9,891 nt of DNA from Bacteroidota bacterium (GTDB lineage Bacteria; Bacteroidota; Bacteroidia; Bacteroidales; Bacteroidaceae). Shown here piece by piece: positions 1 through 6,657 of this stretch. The number at the start of each line of letters is the position of its first letter. The stretch's first letter is position 1. The stretch is from positions 1-9,891 of the forward strand of contig JAFABG010000001.1 of assembly GCA_023426145.1 (NCBI GenBank), given 5' to 3'. Both the position numbers and the translations under genes were made by a program. Below the pieces are notes generated by a model. It was given only the letters and a program-made list of their open reading frames with translations, made no database searches and was not told the origin of the DNA.

Positions 1-52
1 TAGGAAGGAACATGGACAATATATCTTTATAATCGATTGGTTTCTTTTGCAT
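1..52 (-). CDS. 5' fragment of a leftward ORF, possibly insertion-sequence transposase N-terminal ORF
   Basis: An ATG at 50-52 on the minus strand opens a frame that stays open to the window edge and encodes MQKKPIDYKDILSMFLP. The only stop upstream in this frame is at 77-79 and there is no other start between, so the ATG is the natural start. The pattern of a short basic lead, then IDY, then a hydrophobic stretch ending in LP, resembles from memory the beginning of the short transposase N-terminal proteins of ISAon1-type elements, which are common in Bacteroides. Seventeen residues are too few to prove this. The gene continues outside the window, so length, active site and intactness cannot be judged. 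It could equally be an ordinary small protein. Confidence 0.4.
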   Translation of the reverse strand, partial: MQKKPIDYKDILSMFLP

Positions 53-62
53 GAAGCAAAAG
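44..62. repeat. short inverted repeat over the left-edge start codon
   Basis: CTTTTGC at 44-50 and GCAAAAG at 56-62 form a perfect 7-base dyad around ATGAA. It overlaps both the ATG of the leftward ORF and the possible -7 element. It could be an operator or an RNA hairpin hiding the start, or a chance AT-rich palindrome. Confidence 0.3.
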
Positions 63-64
63 TA
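57..64 (-). promoter_or_regulatory. possible -7 promoter element for the left-edge ORF
   Basis: The minus strand reads TACTTTTG, a full match to the Bacteroides TAnnTTTG -7 element. A start about five bases downstream would fall almost exactly on the A of the ATG at 52, making a nearly leaderless mRNA. A TTTC at 84-87 is the best -33 candidate. A chance match is quite possible in sequence this AT-rich. Confidence 0.3.
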
Positions 65-104
65 ATATTTTATAGATTAAGTAGAAAAAGACAAAATGTT
101 AAAT

Positions 105-126
105 CCCCAACTTTACGGACTGACCC
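105..126. repeat. candidate terminal repeat or outer end of the left-edge insertion sequence
   Basis: This 22-base stretch reads on the minus strand from GGGTCAGTCC through a GTAAAG core to a GGGG end. It lies just outside the possible transposase ORF and ends exactly where the dnaX-side terminator hairpin begins. A GGGT-starting end placed some 50 bases before a transposase start is what an IS terminus would look like. The partner repeat and target duplication are outside the window, so this is inference from position and appearance only. Confidence 0.25.
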
Positions 127-167
127 AAAGAAAGCCCGGAATTCTTGATAAAATTCCGGGTTTCTTT
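127..167. terminator. hairpin terminator downstream of dnaX, probably bidirectional
   Basis: CCCGGAATT at 135-143 pairs with AATTCCGGG at 152-160 around an 8-base loop. The stem is extended by AAAGAAA at 127-133 with TTTCTTT at 161-167, leaving G134 bulged. Reading leftward from dnaX, which ends at 200, the GC-rich stem is followed by CTTTCTTT, as expected of an intrinsic terminator. The opposite side also ends in TTTCTTTT, so it could stop transcription both ways. Confidence 0.75.
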
Positions 168-199
168 TAAACAATGATCGGGGTATAAAACGACATAAA

Positions 200-2053
200 T
201 CAGTATAACTCTAGCCCGAATTCATCTTTTAAAGCCATAAGTGCCTGATTCTTCTGAGCCATCATCTGAAATTTCTCCACACGACCGACTACTCGAACAG
301 ATTCAGAATGCTCACTAACACGTACGTTCATCAAAACCTTACCATTCCTTAATTTCTCACGAAGGAAGGTTTGAATCTCAGGGGTCAATGCTACAAATTC
401 TTTCGCAACAATTTCATTATCCACAAGAACTTCAAAAGTAGCCGATTTATCAAGCAATACTGGATGAATCACACCCATACGTTTTGCTAAGGCGACTTGT
501 TCCTTTGGCAACTGACCTGCATATTCTTGCCAATAATAGTTCAAATCCCTATCATTAAAGATAAAATCATCTTGATGCAGTTTATCCTGTTTTATTGGAG
601 TATTATTCTGTCGAAGATCGGTTGTATCTTGCTGAGAATTCTTAATAGACATACTTAAATTCGCCCTATTCAAAACCCTGACCTTACGTTCGTCATTAGC
701 TCTCGAAGCTGAAGTAGCAACTGAAGCATCTTTCGAGGCGGATACACTTGAAGCAGAACTTTGTTGTATTTGAGCCTCATGAGTAACAGAAGAGGCACCG
801 ACTCTAGATGAAGTAACTGAAACAGAGGAAATAGCTGCCGAATTCTTACGAACTTCCAATGCAGGGGCAGAATGAGACACCTGATTAGCTGTAGCTTGAT
901 TAAATACTGGTTTTATAAGTTCTTTAGGGCTACGCCCACCACTACCATCTTCATCACCCTCAGAAGTCAGCTGAGCAACTTGAATCAAAGTCAATTCAAC
1001 CAATAAACGCTTATTCTTACTTACACGATAATTTAAATCGCAATCATTACAAAGCTTCATTGCCTTATAAAGGAACTTAGCTGAGCATTTTTGAGCTTGC
1101 TCTTTATAACGTTTACGTATACTCGCTCCAACTTCTAACAGTGGCAGAGTAACTTCATCTCTACTTACCAGCAAATCCCGGAAATGAGAAGACAATCCAG
1201 TTATAAAATGACTACCATCAAAACCTTTATTTAAAACATCATTAAAAAGTAACAATGCCCCACTAACATTGTTTTCAAGAAAACAATCTGTTAGCTTAAA
1301 ATAATATTCATAATCAAGAACATTCAGATTATCAATAACACTCTTATAAGTTATATTACCTCCAGTAAAACTCACAACTTGATCAAAGATAGATAATGCA
1401 TCACGCATACCACCATCAGCCTTCATTGCAATGACATTCAGAGCTTCACTTTCAACAGTTATATTTTCTTTAGAAGCCACATAAGAAAGGTGGTTGACAG
1501 TATCTTCAACACTGATCCTATTAAAATCATAAATCTGGCAACGAGAAAGAATAGTAGGAAGTATTTTATGTTTTTCAGTAGTAGCAAGAATGAAAATAGC
1601 ATGACGAGGAGGTTCTTCTAATGTTTTTAGAAAAGCATTAAAAGCCGAAGCAGAAAGCATGTGCACCTCATCAATGATATAGACCTTATATTTGCCAATC
1701 TGGGGCGGAATACGAACCTGTTCTACAAGCTGACGGATATCATCTACCGAATTATTTGATGCAGCATCAAGTTCATGAATGTTATAAGAACGTTGTTCAT
1801 TAAAGGCAACACAAGATTCGCAACTGTTGCATGCCTCACCATCAGCTGTAGGAGTCATACAATTTATAGTCTTAGCAAAAATACGTGCACAAGTAGTCTT
1901 CCCCACCCCTCTAGGACCACAAAATAAATATGCATGAGCTAACTTCTGTGACGAAATAGCATTTTTCAAAGTAGTGGTAAGCGCTCTCTGTCCAACTACT
2001 GATTCAAACGTAGAAGGACGATACTTACGAGCTGATACAATATAGTTCTCCAT
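200..2053 (-). CDS. dnaX: DNA polymerase III subunit gamma/tau (clamp loader)
   Basis: This is the ATPase subunit of the clamp-loader complex that loads the beta sliding clamp at replication forks. The 617-residue product has a AAA+ module: Walker A GPRGVGKTT at 46-54, a zinc knuckle with Cys65, Cys75, Cys78 and Cys81, Walker B with IIDEVH at 126-131, the sensor-1 region LATTE at 156-160, the SRC arginine-finger motif at 170-172, and the sensor-2 region GGMRDAL at 214-220. Domain III runs to about 365, then a low-complexity Ser/Ala/Thr-rich linker to about 500, then a tau-like C-terminal part. An in-frame ATG 75 bases further upstream exists, but MENYIVSARKYRP is the usual family beginning and the extension is not DnaX-like, so the start at 2053 is preferred. 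No A-rich slippery heptamer was seen that would give a short gamma form. Confidence 0.96.
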   Translation of the reverse strand: MENYIVSARKYRPSTFESVVGQRALTTTLKNAISSQKLAHAYLFCGPRGVGKTTCARIFAKTINCMTPTADGEACNSCESCVAFNEQRSYNIHELDAASNNSVDDIRQLVEQVRIPPQIGKYKVYIIDEVHMLSASAFNAFLKTLEEPPRHAIFILATTEKHKILPTILSRCQIYDFNRISVEDTVNHLSYVASKENITVESEALNVIAMKADGGMRDALSIFDQVVSFTGGNITYKSVIDNLNVLDYEYYFKLTDCFLENNVSGALLLFNDVLNKGFDGSHFITGLSSHFRDLLVSRDEVTLPLLEVGASIRKRYKEQAQKCSAKFLYKAMKLCNDCDLNYRVSKNKRLLVELTLIQVAQLTSEGDEDGSGGRSPKELIKPVFNQATANQVSHSAPALEVRKNSAAISSVSVTSSRVGASSVTHEAQIQQSSASSVSASKDASVATSASRANDERKVRVLNRANLSMSIKNSQQDTTDLRQNNTPIKQDKLHQDDFIFNDRDLNYYWQEYAGQLPKEQVALAKRMGVIHPVLLDKSATFEVLVDNEIVAKEFVALTPEIQTFLREKLRNGKVLMNVRVSEHSESVRVVGRVEKFQMMAQKNQALMALKDEFGLELY

Positions 2054-2149
2054 ATATAGGGATTCTCTCTTTATTGAATTTTGCAAATTAGCCAATAACC
2101 AAAAAAACATTTTGAAATAATGCTTCAAGTTCTATTCAGGCTCTTAGTG

Positions 2150-2157
2150 CAAATGTA
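2150..2157 (-). promoter_or_regulatory. -7 promoter element for dnaX
   Basis: The minus strand reads TACATTTG, a full TAnnTTTG match. A TTTT at 2179-2182, 21 bases upstream, is an imperfect -33 element. The predicted start near 2145 gives a leader of roughly 90 nucleotides to the chosen ATG. The longer in-frame starts at 2128 and 2113 would also be inside this transcript, so the promoter does not by itself decide the start. Confidence 0.55.
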
Positions 2158-2235
2158 CACAAAAAAGTGATAAGTACTAAAAGAAGGATAAAGAAGTTTT
2201 AAAGCCAAACCAGTAAGTTTTTAAGTTATTAGTTT

Positions 2236-2243
2236 TATCTTTG
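2236..2243 (+). promoter_or_regulatory. -7 promoter element for the divIC-like gene pair
   Basis: TATCTTTG matches TAnnTTTG fully and lies 32 bases before the ATG at 2276. The predicted start near 2248 leaves a leader of about 28 nucleotides containing AAGAAG. No good TTTG -33 element was found. It is divergent from the dnaX promoter, with about 80 bases between the two -7 elements. Confidence 0.65.
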
Positions 2244-2275
2244 CAGATATTAAAAAGAAGTTTAAAAAAGACATT

Positions 2276-2581
2276 ATGGATAAACTGATCAATCTCTGGA
2301 GTTTCATACGTCGGCGGAAATATCTCATCACAGTTGCTACTTTCGCTGTCATTATTGGCTTTTTAGATGAAAATAGCCTATTCCGAAGATTTAGGTATGA
2401 GCGAGAAATCAGTCAATTAAAAGATGAAATAGAGAAATACAAGGCTAACTATGAAGAGAACACCCAACGTCTCAATGAGTTAAATAGCAATCCAGATGCA
2501 ATAGAACAGGTTGCTCGTGAGAAATATCTTATGAAGAAACCGAACGAAGATATTTACGTTTTTGAAGAAAATAATAAATGA
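2276..2581 (+). CDS. FtsB/DivIC-family septum formation protein
   Basis: A 101-residue bitopic membrane protein. A basic cytoplasmic start (IRRRK, residues 11-15) is followed by one transmembrane segment at about 16-31, a charged heptad-like coiled coil at about 40-68, and a compact C-terminal motif containing NPDAIEQVAREKY and then a KKPNEDIYVF segment. This order and the AREKY/E-D-V-F ending are the signature of the FtsB/DivIC family, which pairs with FtsL and FtsQ/DivIB at the division septum and helps activate septal peptidoglycan synthesis. Length matches the family. The stop overlaps the next start in ATGA, implying translational coupling with the membrane protein downstream. Function is assigned by family; no other division gene is in the window. 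Confidence 0.88.
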   Translation: MDKLINLWSFIRRRKYLITVATFAVIIGFLDENSLFRRFRYEREISQLKDEIEKYKANYEENTQRLNELNSNPDAIEQVAREKYLMKKPNEDIYVFEENNK

Positions 2582-2919
2582 AACAACTTATCCCTTTTTT
2601 TTTCTCCGCTGGCGCAATCATGGTTCTTGCAGGAGCAGTTATCTATATTTCGGGCTGGAGTTATGCTCCCTACATTTACACTATTGGTGCAGGATTCTTT
2701 GCCTTAGCCCAAATTAACACTCCTACAAAAGGCAAAGGAAAGACATTAAAACGACTTCGCATCCAACAAATTTTTGGCGCTATAGCATTAGTATTAACAG
2801 GCGCCTTTATGCTCACGACACATGGTAATGAATGGATAGCTTGTCTTTGCGTTGCCGCTATTTTAGAACTTTATACCGCCTTTCGTATCCCACAAGAAGA
2901 AGCAAAAGAAGATAAATAA
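2578..2919 (+). CDS. small four-helix membrane protein of unknown function
   Basis: The 113-residue product has four hydrophobic stretches at about 5-27, 30-48, 62-81 and 86-104. A basic loop (residues 50-64, KGKGKTLKRLRIQQ) lies between helices two and three, and the tail is charged and hydrophilic (EEAKEDK). This predicts a compact inner-membrane protein with the basic loop and both ends in the cytoplasm. I recognise no catalytic motif. Its start overlaps the stop of the DivIC-like gene by four bases, and the shared promoter and terminator make a two-gene unit. Co-translation with a division protein suggests an envelope or division-related role, but that is inference only. Confidence 0.85.
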   Translation: MKQLIPFFFSAGAIMVLAGAVIYISGWSYAPYIYTIGAGFFALAQINTPTKGKGKTLKRLRIQQIFGAIALVLTGAFMLTTHGNEWIACLCVAAILELYTAFRIPQEEAKEDK

Positions 2920-2960
2920 AAAAGCTTATTCATTACTAAATTGTAGTGAATAAGCTTTTT
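2919..2960. terminator. strong bidirectional terminator between convergent genes
   Basis: Arms at 2919-2936 and 2943-2960 form an 18-base-pair stem with one G-U pair and a 6-base loop. The arms begin with AAAAAGCTT and end with AAGCTTTTT, so a U-tract follows the stem in either direction. The left arm overlaps the last base of the membrane-protein stop codon. It serves the rightward divIC-like pair and can also end the leftward skp-like transcript, whose gene stops at 3021. Confidence 0.88.
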
Positions 2961-3020
2961 ATTTTAATTACTAAACCAAATTTTCCCAAAAAGAGCTGAG
3001 GAAAAAATTGCTAATGATTA

Positions 3021-3623
3021 TTATTTCTTTGCAGACGAATATCTAGCATTCAACCCATCTACAATCTCTTTAGTTATATTAAAAGCACTATCAGCATATA
3101 ATAAATTATCAAAACCAGTATTGCTAAAAATTAAACTGTAACCATGTGATTTATTATATTCTTTCAAGAAGGCATTTATTGAATCACGGAACAACAAACT
3201 ATTCTTGTTATTATCTTCCATCAATCCAGCCTGCAATTTATTACTCAATTCTTGCAGATCTTGCTCCAATTTCATCAAGCGGTTATACTCTTGTTGTGCT
3301 CTTTCCTGTGATAAAAAGGCATTATTTTCAACTTTCTTTTGAAAATCTTGTTTTTCCTTAGCTAGAGAATTAGCTTTCTGGTTCAAAGTCATACGAACAT
3401 TTTCGCTCTTCTTCACCATAGCCTCATTTAGGTCAACACAAAAATTGTATTTAGCCAACAGTGTATCAATTTCGACATAAGCAATTTTGATGCCAGACAA
3501 TCCAGAAGCAGCAGGTGTAGGAACAGTCGCAACTTGATTATCAGCTTTACCAGCACATTGCGAAAATAAAACGATAAACGCAACAGCTGCTAAACCGTTC
3601 ATGAGGTAGTTCAATCTATTCAT
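3021..3623 (-). CDS. OmpH/Skp-family periplasmic chaperone-like protein
   Basis: A 200-residue exported protein. A short basic start and hydrophobic core at about 8-22 end in FSQC, so Cys23 could be lipidated, although Gln before the Cys is not standard for a lipobox; signal peptidase I cleavage is the alternative. A low-complexity Ala/Pro/Thr spacer to about 44 precedes the Skp-type first strand IAYVEIDTLLAKY (48-60). A long charged coiled coil follows at about 65-140, then the C-terminal part with GYSLIFSNTG (161-170) and a final ITKEIVDGLN helix (183-192). This architecture is that of Skp/OmpH, which holds unfolded outer-membrane proteins in the periplasm. The bam and lpx genes that often neighbour skp are absent, so this may be a stand-alone paralogue. 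It lies 27 bases after the small membrane protein gene and is probably co-transcribed with it. Confidence 0.85.
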   Translation of the reverse strand: MNRLNYLMNGLAAVAFIVLFSQCAGKADNQVATVPTPAASGLSGIKIAYVEIDTLLAKYNFCVDLNEAMVKKSENVRMTLNQKANSLAKEKQDFQKKVENNAFLSQERAQQEYNRLMKLEQDLQELSNKLQAGLMEDNNKNSLLFRDSINAFLKEYNKSHGYSLIFSNTGFDNLLYADSAFNITKEIVDGLNARYSSAKK

Positions 3624-3650
3624 AACTATAAAATATTGTTTTTTAATTAA

Positions 3651-3884
3651 TTAGTTCATACTATCATTTAAGGTCTTCTCCAACTCATCAATAGAAAAAC
3701 GAGGCTTCTTTTGTTCAACGCGATCCTGAGATTGAGCGCAGCCAATCCCTTTATTACGCAAAGCCTTATTACCACTCACATGACCATTTGGAAACTTCCC
3801 ACCCTTAGTAAAAAATACTTTTACCCCTAATAATAGAAGGGAAATAGCAACTATTAACAAAGTTATCAATATAGTCTCAACCAT
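3651..3884 (-). CDS. small single-pass membrane protein, unknown function
   Basis: A 77-residue protein with one N-terminal transmembrane helix at about 4-23. A basic stop (KVFFTKGGK) and a soluble tail of about 50 residues follow. The tail contains GKFPNGHVSGN, then NKGIGCAQSQD with a single Cys, and ends in a predicted short helix (SIDELEKTLNDSMN). The compact Gly/Asn/His/Cys part looks conserved rather than random, and I recall similar small proteins in other Bacteroides, but I cannot name a function. The start is supported by a perfect -7 element 20 bases upstream. It is the first gene of a likely two-gene transcript with the Skp-like protein. Confidence 0.8.
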   Translation of the reverse strand: MVETILITLLIVAISLLLLGVKVFFTKGGKFPNGHVSGNKALRNKGIGCAQSQDRVEQKKPRFSIDELEKTLNDSMN

Positions 3885-3904
3885 TTCTATTAATTTTGTG
3901 AGTG

Positions 3905-3912
3905 CAAAGATA
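3905..3912 (-). promoter_or_regulatory. -7 promoter element for the small membrane protein and skp-like genes
   Basis: The minus strand reads TATCTTTG, a full TAnnTTTG match, ending 20 bases before the ATG at 3884. The expected transcription start leaves a leader of only about 15 nucleotides. No TTTG -33 match stands out. No second element was seen in the 27-base gap before the skp-like gene, supporting one transcript. On the opposite strand I found no convincing promoter for pepD in this 134-base intergenic region. Confidence 0.65.
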
Positions 3913-4018
3913 GACTTTAATGAGAAATGAATTCAGATAAGTCAATCAAATTAACCATATTTAGCAATAGAAGAGAACAAATGACACTCTTTATTCCTAA
4001 TTATTAAAGAAAAACAGC

Positions 4019-5482
4019 ATGGAAAAAAAAGATTTAAAGCCGGCTGGCGTATTTAAGTATTTTGAAGAAATCTGCCAAGTACCGCGTCCTTCTAAAAAAG
4101 AAGAGAAAATAATTGCCTATTTGAAGGCATTTGGAGCTGAACATAACCTAGAGACTCAAGTTGATGAGATAGGCAATGTTTTAATAAAAAAACCGGCAAC
4201 AGCAGGAAAAGAGAATTATCAAACAGTTATTTTGCAATCACACATCGACATGGTATGTGAAAAAAACAACGATGTACAACATGATTTTCTCACTGATCCT
4301 ATCGAAACAGAGATAGAAGGAGATTGGTTAAAAGCTAAAGGAACAACATTAGGAGCTGACAATGGCATCGGTGTAGCCACAGAACTAGCTATCCTTGCAG
4401 ATGACACCATTGAACATGGTCCATTGGAATGTCTATTCACAGTAGATGAAGAAACTGGATTAACGGGAGCATTTGCATTAAAAGAGGGCTTTATGAGTGG
4501 TGACATTCTCCTAAATTTAGATTCAGAAGATGAAGGCGAACTCTTCATCGGTTGTGCAGGTGGCATAGACTCTGTTGCAGAATTTGCTTACAAAGAAATA
4601 GAAGTTCCCAACGGCTATTTTTTCTTCAAAGTAGAAGTAAAAGGACTAAAAGGAGGTCACTCAGGAGGTGACATTCATCTTGGAAGAGGCAATGCAAACA
4701 AAATTTTAAATAGATTCTTATTCCAGACGGCTAGCCTTCATGATCTATATCTCTGTGAAATCAATGGGGGAAATTTACGCAACGCTATTCCTCGTGAAGC
4801 TTATGCTATTTGTGCAGTTCCAAATGATGACAAACATGATATTCGTGCAGAGCTCAACATATTCACGAGTGAAATAGAAAACGAACTATCAGTAACAGAG
4901 CCTGATCTGAAACTGATTTTGGAATCGGAAAACACCCATAAAGTAGCTATCGATAAAGACACTACCAGCCGTTTATTGAAAGCACTATATGCTGCACCTC
5001 ATGGAGTCTATGCTATGAGTCAAGACATTCCAGGACTAGTGGAAACTTCTACCAATCTAGCCTCTGTAAAGATGAAACCAAATCATATTATTCGTGTTGA
5101 AACAAGCCAACGAAGCTCTATCCTATCAGCACGCAATGATATGGCCAATACCGTACGTACAGTTTTCCAATTAGCAGGAGCTAATGTTACATTTGGAGAA
5201 GGCTATCCAGGATGGAAACCTAATCCACATTCTGAAATTCTTGAGGTGGCAACGGAATCCTACAAACGACTTTTCGGCGTAGAAGCTAAAGTTAAAGCTA
5301 TTCATGCTGGGCTAGAATGCGGCCTATTTCTAGATAAATATCCCACATTAGACATGGTATCTTTCGGTCCGACATTAACTGGAGTACACTCTCCCGATGA
5401 ACGTATGTTAATTCCCTCTGTTGATAAATTTTGGAGACACTTATTAGACATTTTAGCTCATGTTCCTGCTAAAAAAGGATAA
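4019..5482 (+). CDS. pepD: aminoacyl-histidine dipeptidase (PepD, M20 metallopeptidase family)
   Basis: A cytoplasmic dizinc dipeptidase that cleaves Xaa-His dipeptides such as carnosine and other short dipeptides, supplying amino acids. The 487 residues match the usual PepD length (about 485). Metal ligands known from characterised PepD align with an offset of four to five: His75 in QSHIDM, Asp114 in LGADNG, Glu145 in DEETG, Asp168 in LNLDSE and His457 in GVHSPDE. The catalytic Asp77 and Glu144 are present, as is the lid-domain GGHSGGD at 212-218. All key residues are intact, so it should be active. There is no signal peptide. The last 23 bases overlap the start of the following exported EEP-fold gene, indicating an operon with coupled translation. 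Confidence 0.95.
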   Translation: MEKKDLKPAGVFKYFEEICQVPRPSKKEEKIIAYLKAFGAEHNLETQVDEIGNVLIKKPATAGKENYQTVILQSHIDMVCEKNNDVQHDFLTDPIETEIEGDWLKAKGTTLGADNGIGVATELAILADDTIEHGPLECLFTVDEETGLTGAFALKEGFMSGDILLNLDSEDEGELFIGCAGGIDSVAEFAYKEIEVPNGYFFFKVEVKGLKGGHSGGDIHLGRGNANKILNRFLFQTASLHDLYLCEINGGNLRNAIPREAYAICAVPNDDKHDIRAELNIFTSEIENELSVTEPDLKLILESENTHKVAIDKDTTSRLLKALYAAPHGVYAMSQDIPGLVETSTNLASVKMKPNHIIRVETSQRSSILSARNDMANTVRTVFQLAGANVTFGEGYPGWKPNPHSEILEVATESYKRLFGVEAKVKAIHAGLECGLFLDKYPTLDMVSFGPTLTGVHSPDERMLIPSVDKFWRHLLDILAHVPAKKG

Positions 5483-6635
5483 TGTATCTTATAGAAAAGA
5501 TTATGATAAAAGCTCTGTTTTTAGTGCAATTATCATAATCTTTTTAATGCTTTTTTGCATTCCTTATGCCGTCAATAGTCAAACTCAGGCCAAACCTACA
5601 AAATTATCTTCCGAACCACTACGCTTCCGTGTAATGAGCTGGAATGTAGAAAACCTTTTTGACACACACCACGACACTCTAAAAAATGATTATGAATATC
5701 TTCCTGAAGCCATCCGCCACTGGAATTACACTAAGTACAAAAAAAAACTCGCCAATATTGCCCAAGTCATTACGGCAGTTGGAGAATGGGAACCTCCAGC
5801 GCTAGTAGGTTTATGTGAAGTTGAGAACGACAGTGTATTACGGGATCTAACAAGGCGCTCTCCTCTAAAAGAAATGAGTTATCGCTATGTTATGACTAAT
5901 TCACCAGATATTAGAGGGATAGATGTGGCCTTACTATATCAACGTGACTTGTTTAAACTAGTATCTTATCGCTCCATTTCAATCCCACCTTTCGCACATC
6001 ACCGCCCTACAAGAGACCTATTGCATGTTAGTGGATTATTATTAACAGGAGATACACTTGACGTTTTTGTGTGCCACCTACCATCTCGATCAGGTGGAGC
6101 CAAAGAGTCAGAACCTTACAGGCTTCATGTTGCCAAAGTTCTGCGCATGTCAACAGACAGCATTTTCAAGTCCCGACTACATCCACAACTAATTATCATG
6201 GGGGATTTCAATGACTACCCAAACAATAAATCTATCAAAGATATATTAGAAGCTACAATGCCCATAAATGAGAAGAAAGTCTCGCCCAAACTTGAATCAT
6301 CAAATTCAAAATCATCATCAACTCAAATAAATCCACAAAAACTTTATCATATGCTTGCTCGCAAAGCGATGTCACACAATTTTGGTTCTTACAAGTTTCA
6401 TGGGCAATGGGGGCTACTCGATCACCTTATTGTATCGGGCACTTTACTAAATACCTCCTCGAGATTTTTCACATGTGAAGACTATGCTAATGTAGCCTAT
6501 TTACCTTTCTTACTTACAGATGACCAAAAATATGGAGACAAAGAGCCTTTACGTACTTATAAAGGAATGAAATACCAAGGAGGAATCAGCGACCATCTTC
6601 CTGTATACATGGATTTTACCCTAATCCCCTATTAA
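5460..6635 (+). CDS. exported endonuclease/exonuclease/phosphatase-fold hydrolase
   Basis: A 391-residue protein with a basic start, a hydrophobic segment at about 21-37 and a likely signal-peptidase site after the VNSQTQA region (about 38-44). It then carries a complete EEP fold: WNVENLFD (61-68, Asn62/Glu64), Glu120 in LCEVEN, RGIDVALLY (152-160), His206 in VCHLPSR, GDFND (248-252), LDHLI (320-324) and the terminal SDH triad at 377-379. These are the Mg-binding and catalytic residues of DNase I/phosphodiesterase enzymes, so it should be an active periplasmic or surface hydrolase of nucleic acid, phospholipid or sugar phosphate; the substrate cannot be told. A Ser/Lys/Asn-rich insert at about 268-292 looks like a flexible loop. 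No other in-frame start precedes the signal peptide, so the start inside pepD is accepted despite the 23-base overlap. Confidence 0.9.
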   Translation: MFLLKKDNVSYRKDYDKSSVFSAIIIIFLMLFCIPYAVNSQTQAKPTKLSSEPLRFRVMSWNVENLFDTHHDTLKNDYEYLPEAIRHWNYTKYKKKLANIAQVITAVGEWEPPALVGLCEVENDSVLRDLTRRSPLKEMSYRYVMTNSPDIRGIDVALLYQRDLFKLVSYRSISIPPFAHHRPTRDLLHVSGLLLTGDTLDVFVCHLPSRSGGAKESEPYRLHVAKVLRMSTDSIFKSRLHPQLIIMGDFNDYPNNKSIKDILEATMPINEKKVSPKLESSNSKSSSTQINPQKLYHMLARKAMSHNFGSYKFHGQWGLLDHLIVSGTLLNTSSRFFTCEDYANVAYLPFLLTDDQKYGDKEPLRTYKGMKYQGGISDHLPVYMDFTLIPY

Positions 6636-6657
6636 TAAAACCTAATAAGCCTTTATT

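Noticed and set aside
2054..2128. N-terminal extension of dnaX by 25 residues from an upstream in-frame ATG
   Set aside because: The extension is not DnaX-like, and the family beginning MENYIVSARKYRP starts at 2053 behind an AG-rich AAAGAGAG stretch. The promoter does not exclude it, so it is kept only as a minor alternative.
3146..3361. 71-codon plus-strand frame inside the Skp-like gene
   Set aside because: Antisense to a clear coiled-coil coding region, with no motif or upstream signals.
4219..4566. 115-codon open frame antisense to pepD
   Set aside because: Ser/Pro-rich translation without any family signature, lying wholly across the highly conserved metal-binding region of pepD; a shadow of the coding strand.
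5482..5538. 18-codon frame from the TAATG after pepD, ending with a hydrophobic stretch
   Set aside because: Considered as evidence of a frameshift in the hydrolase signal peptide, but the annotated frame already has a complete signal peptide and an intact enzyme, so no frameshift is needed.
6633..6654. AATAAA...TTTATT inverted repeat between the convergent genes as a terminator
   Set aside because: Only six A-T pairs around a long loop; too weak to support as an intrinsic terminator.
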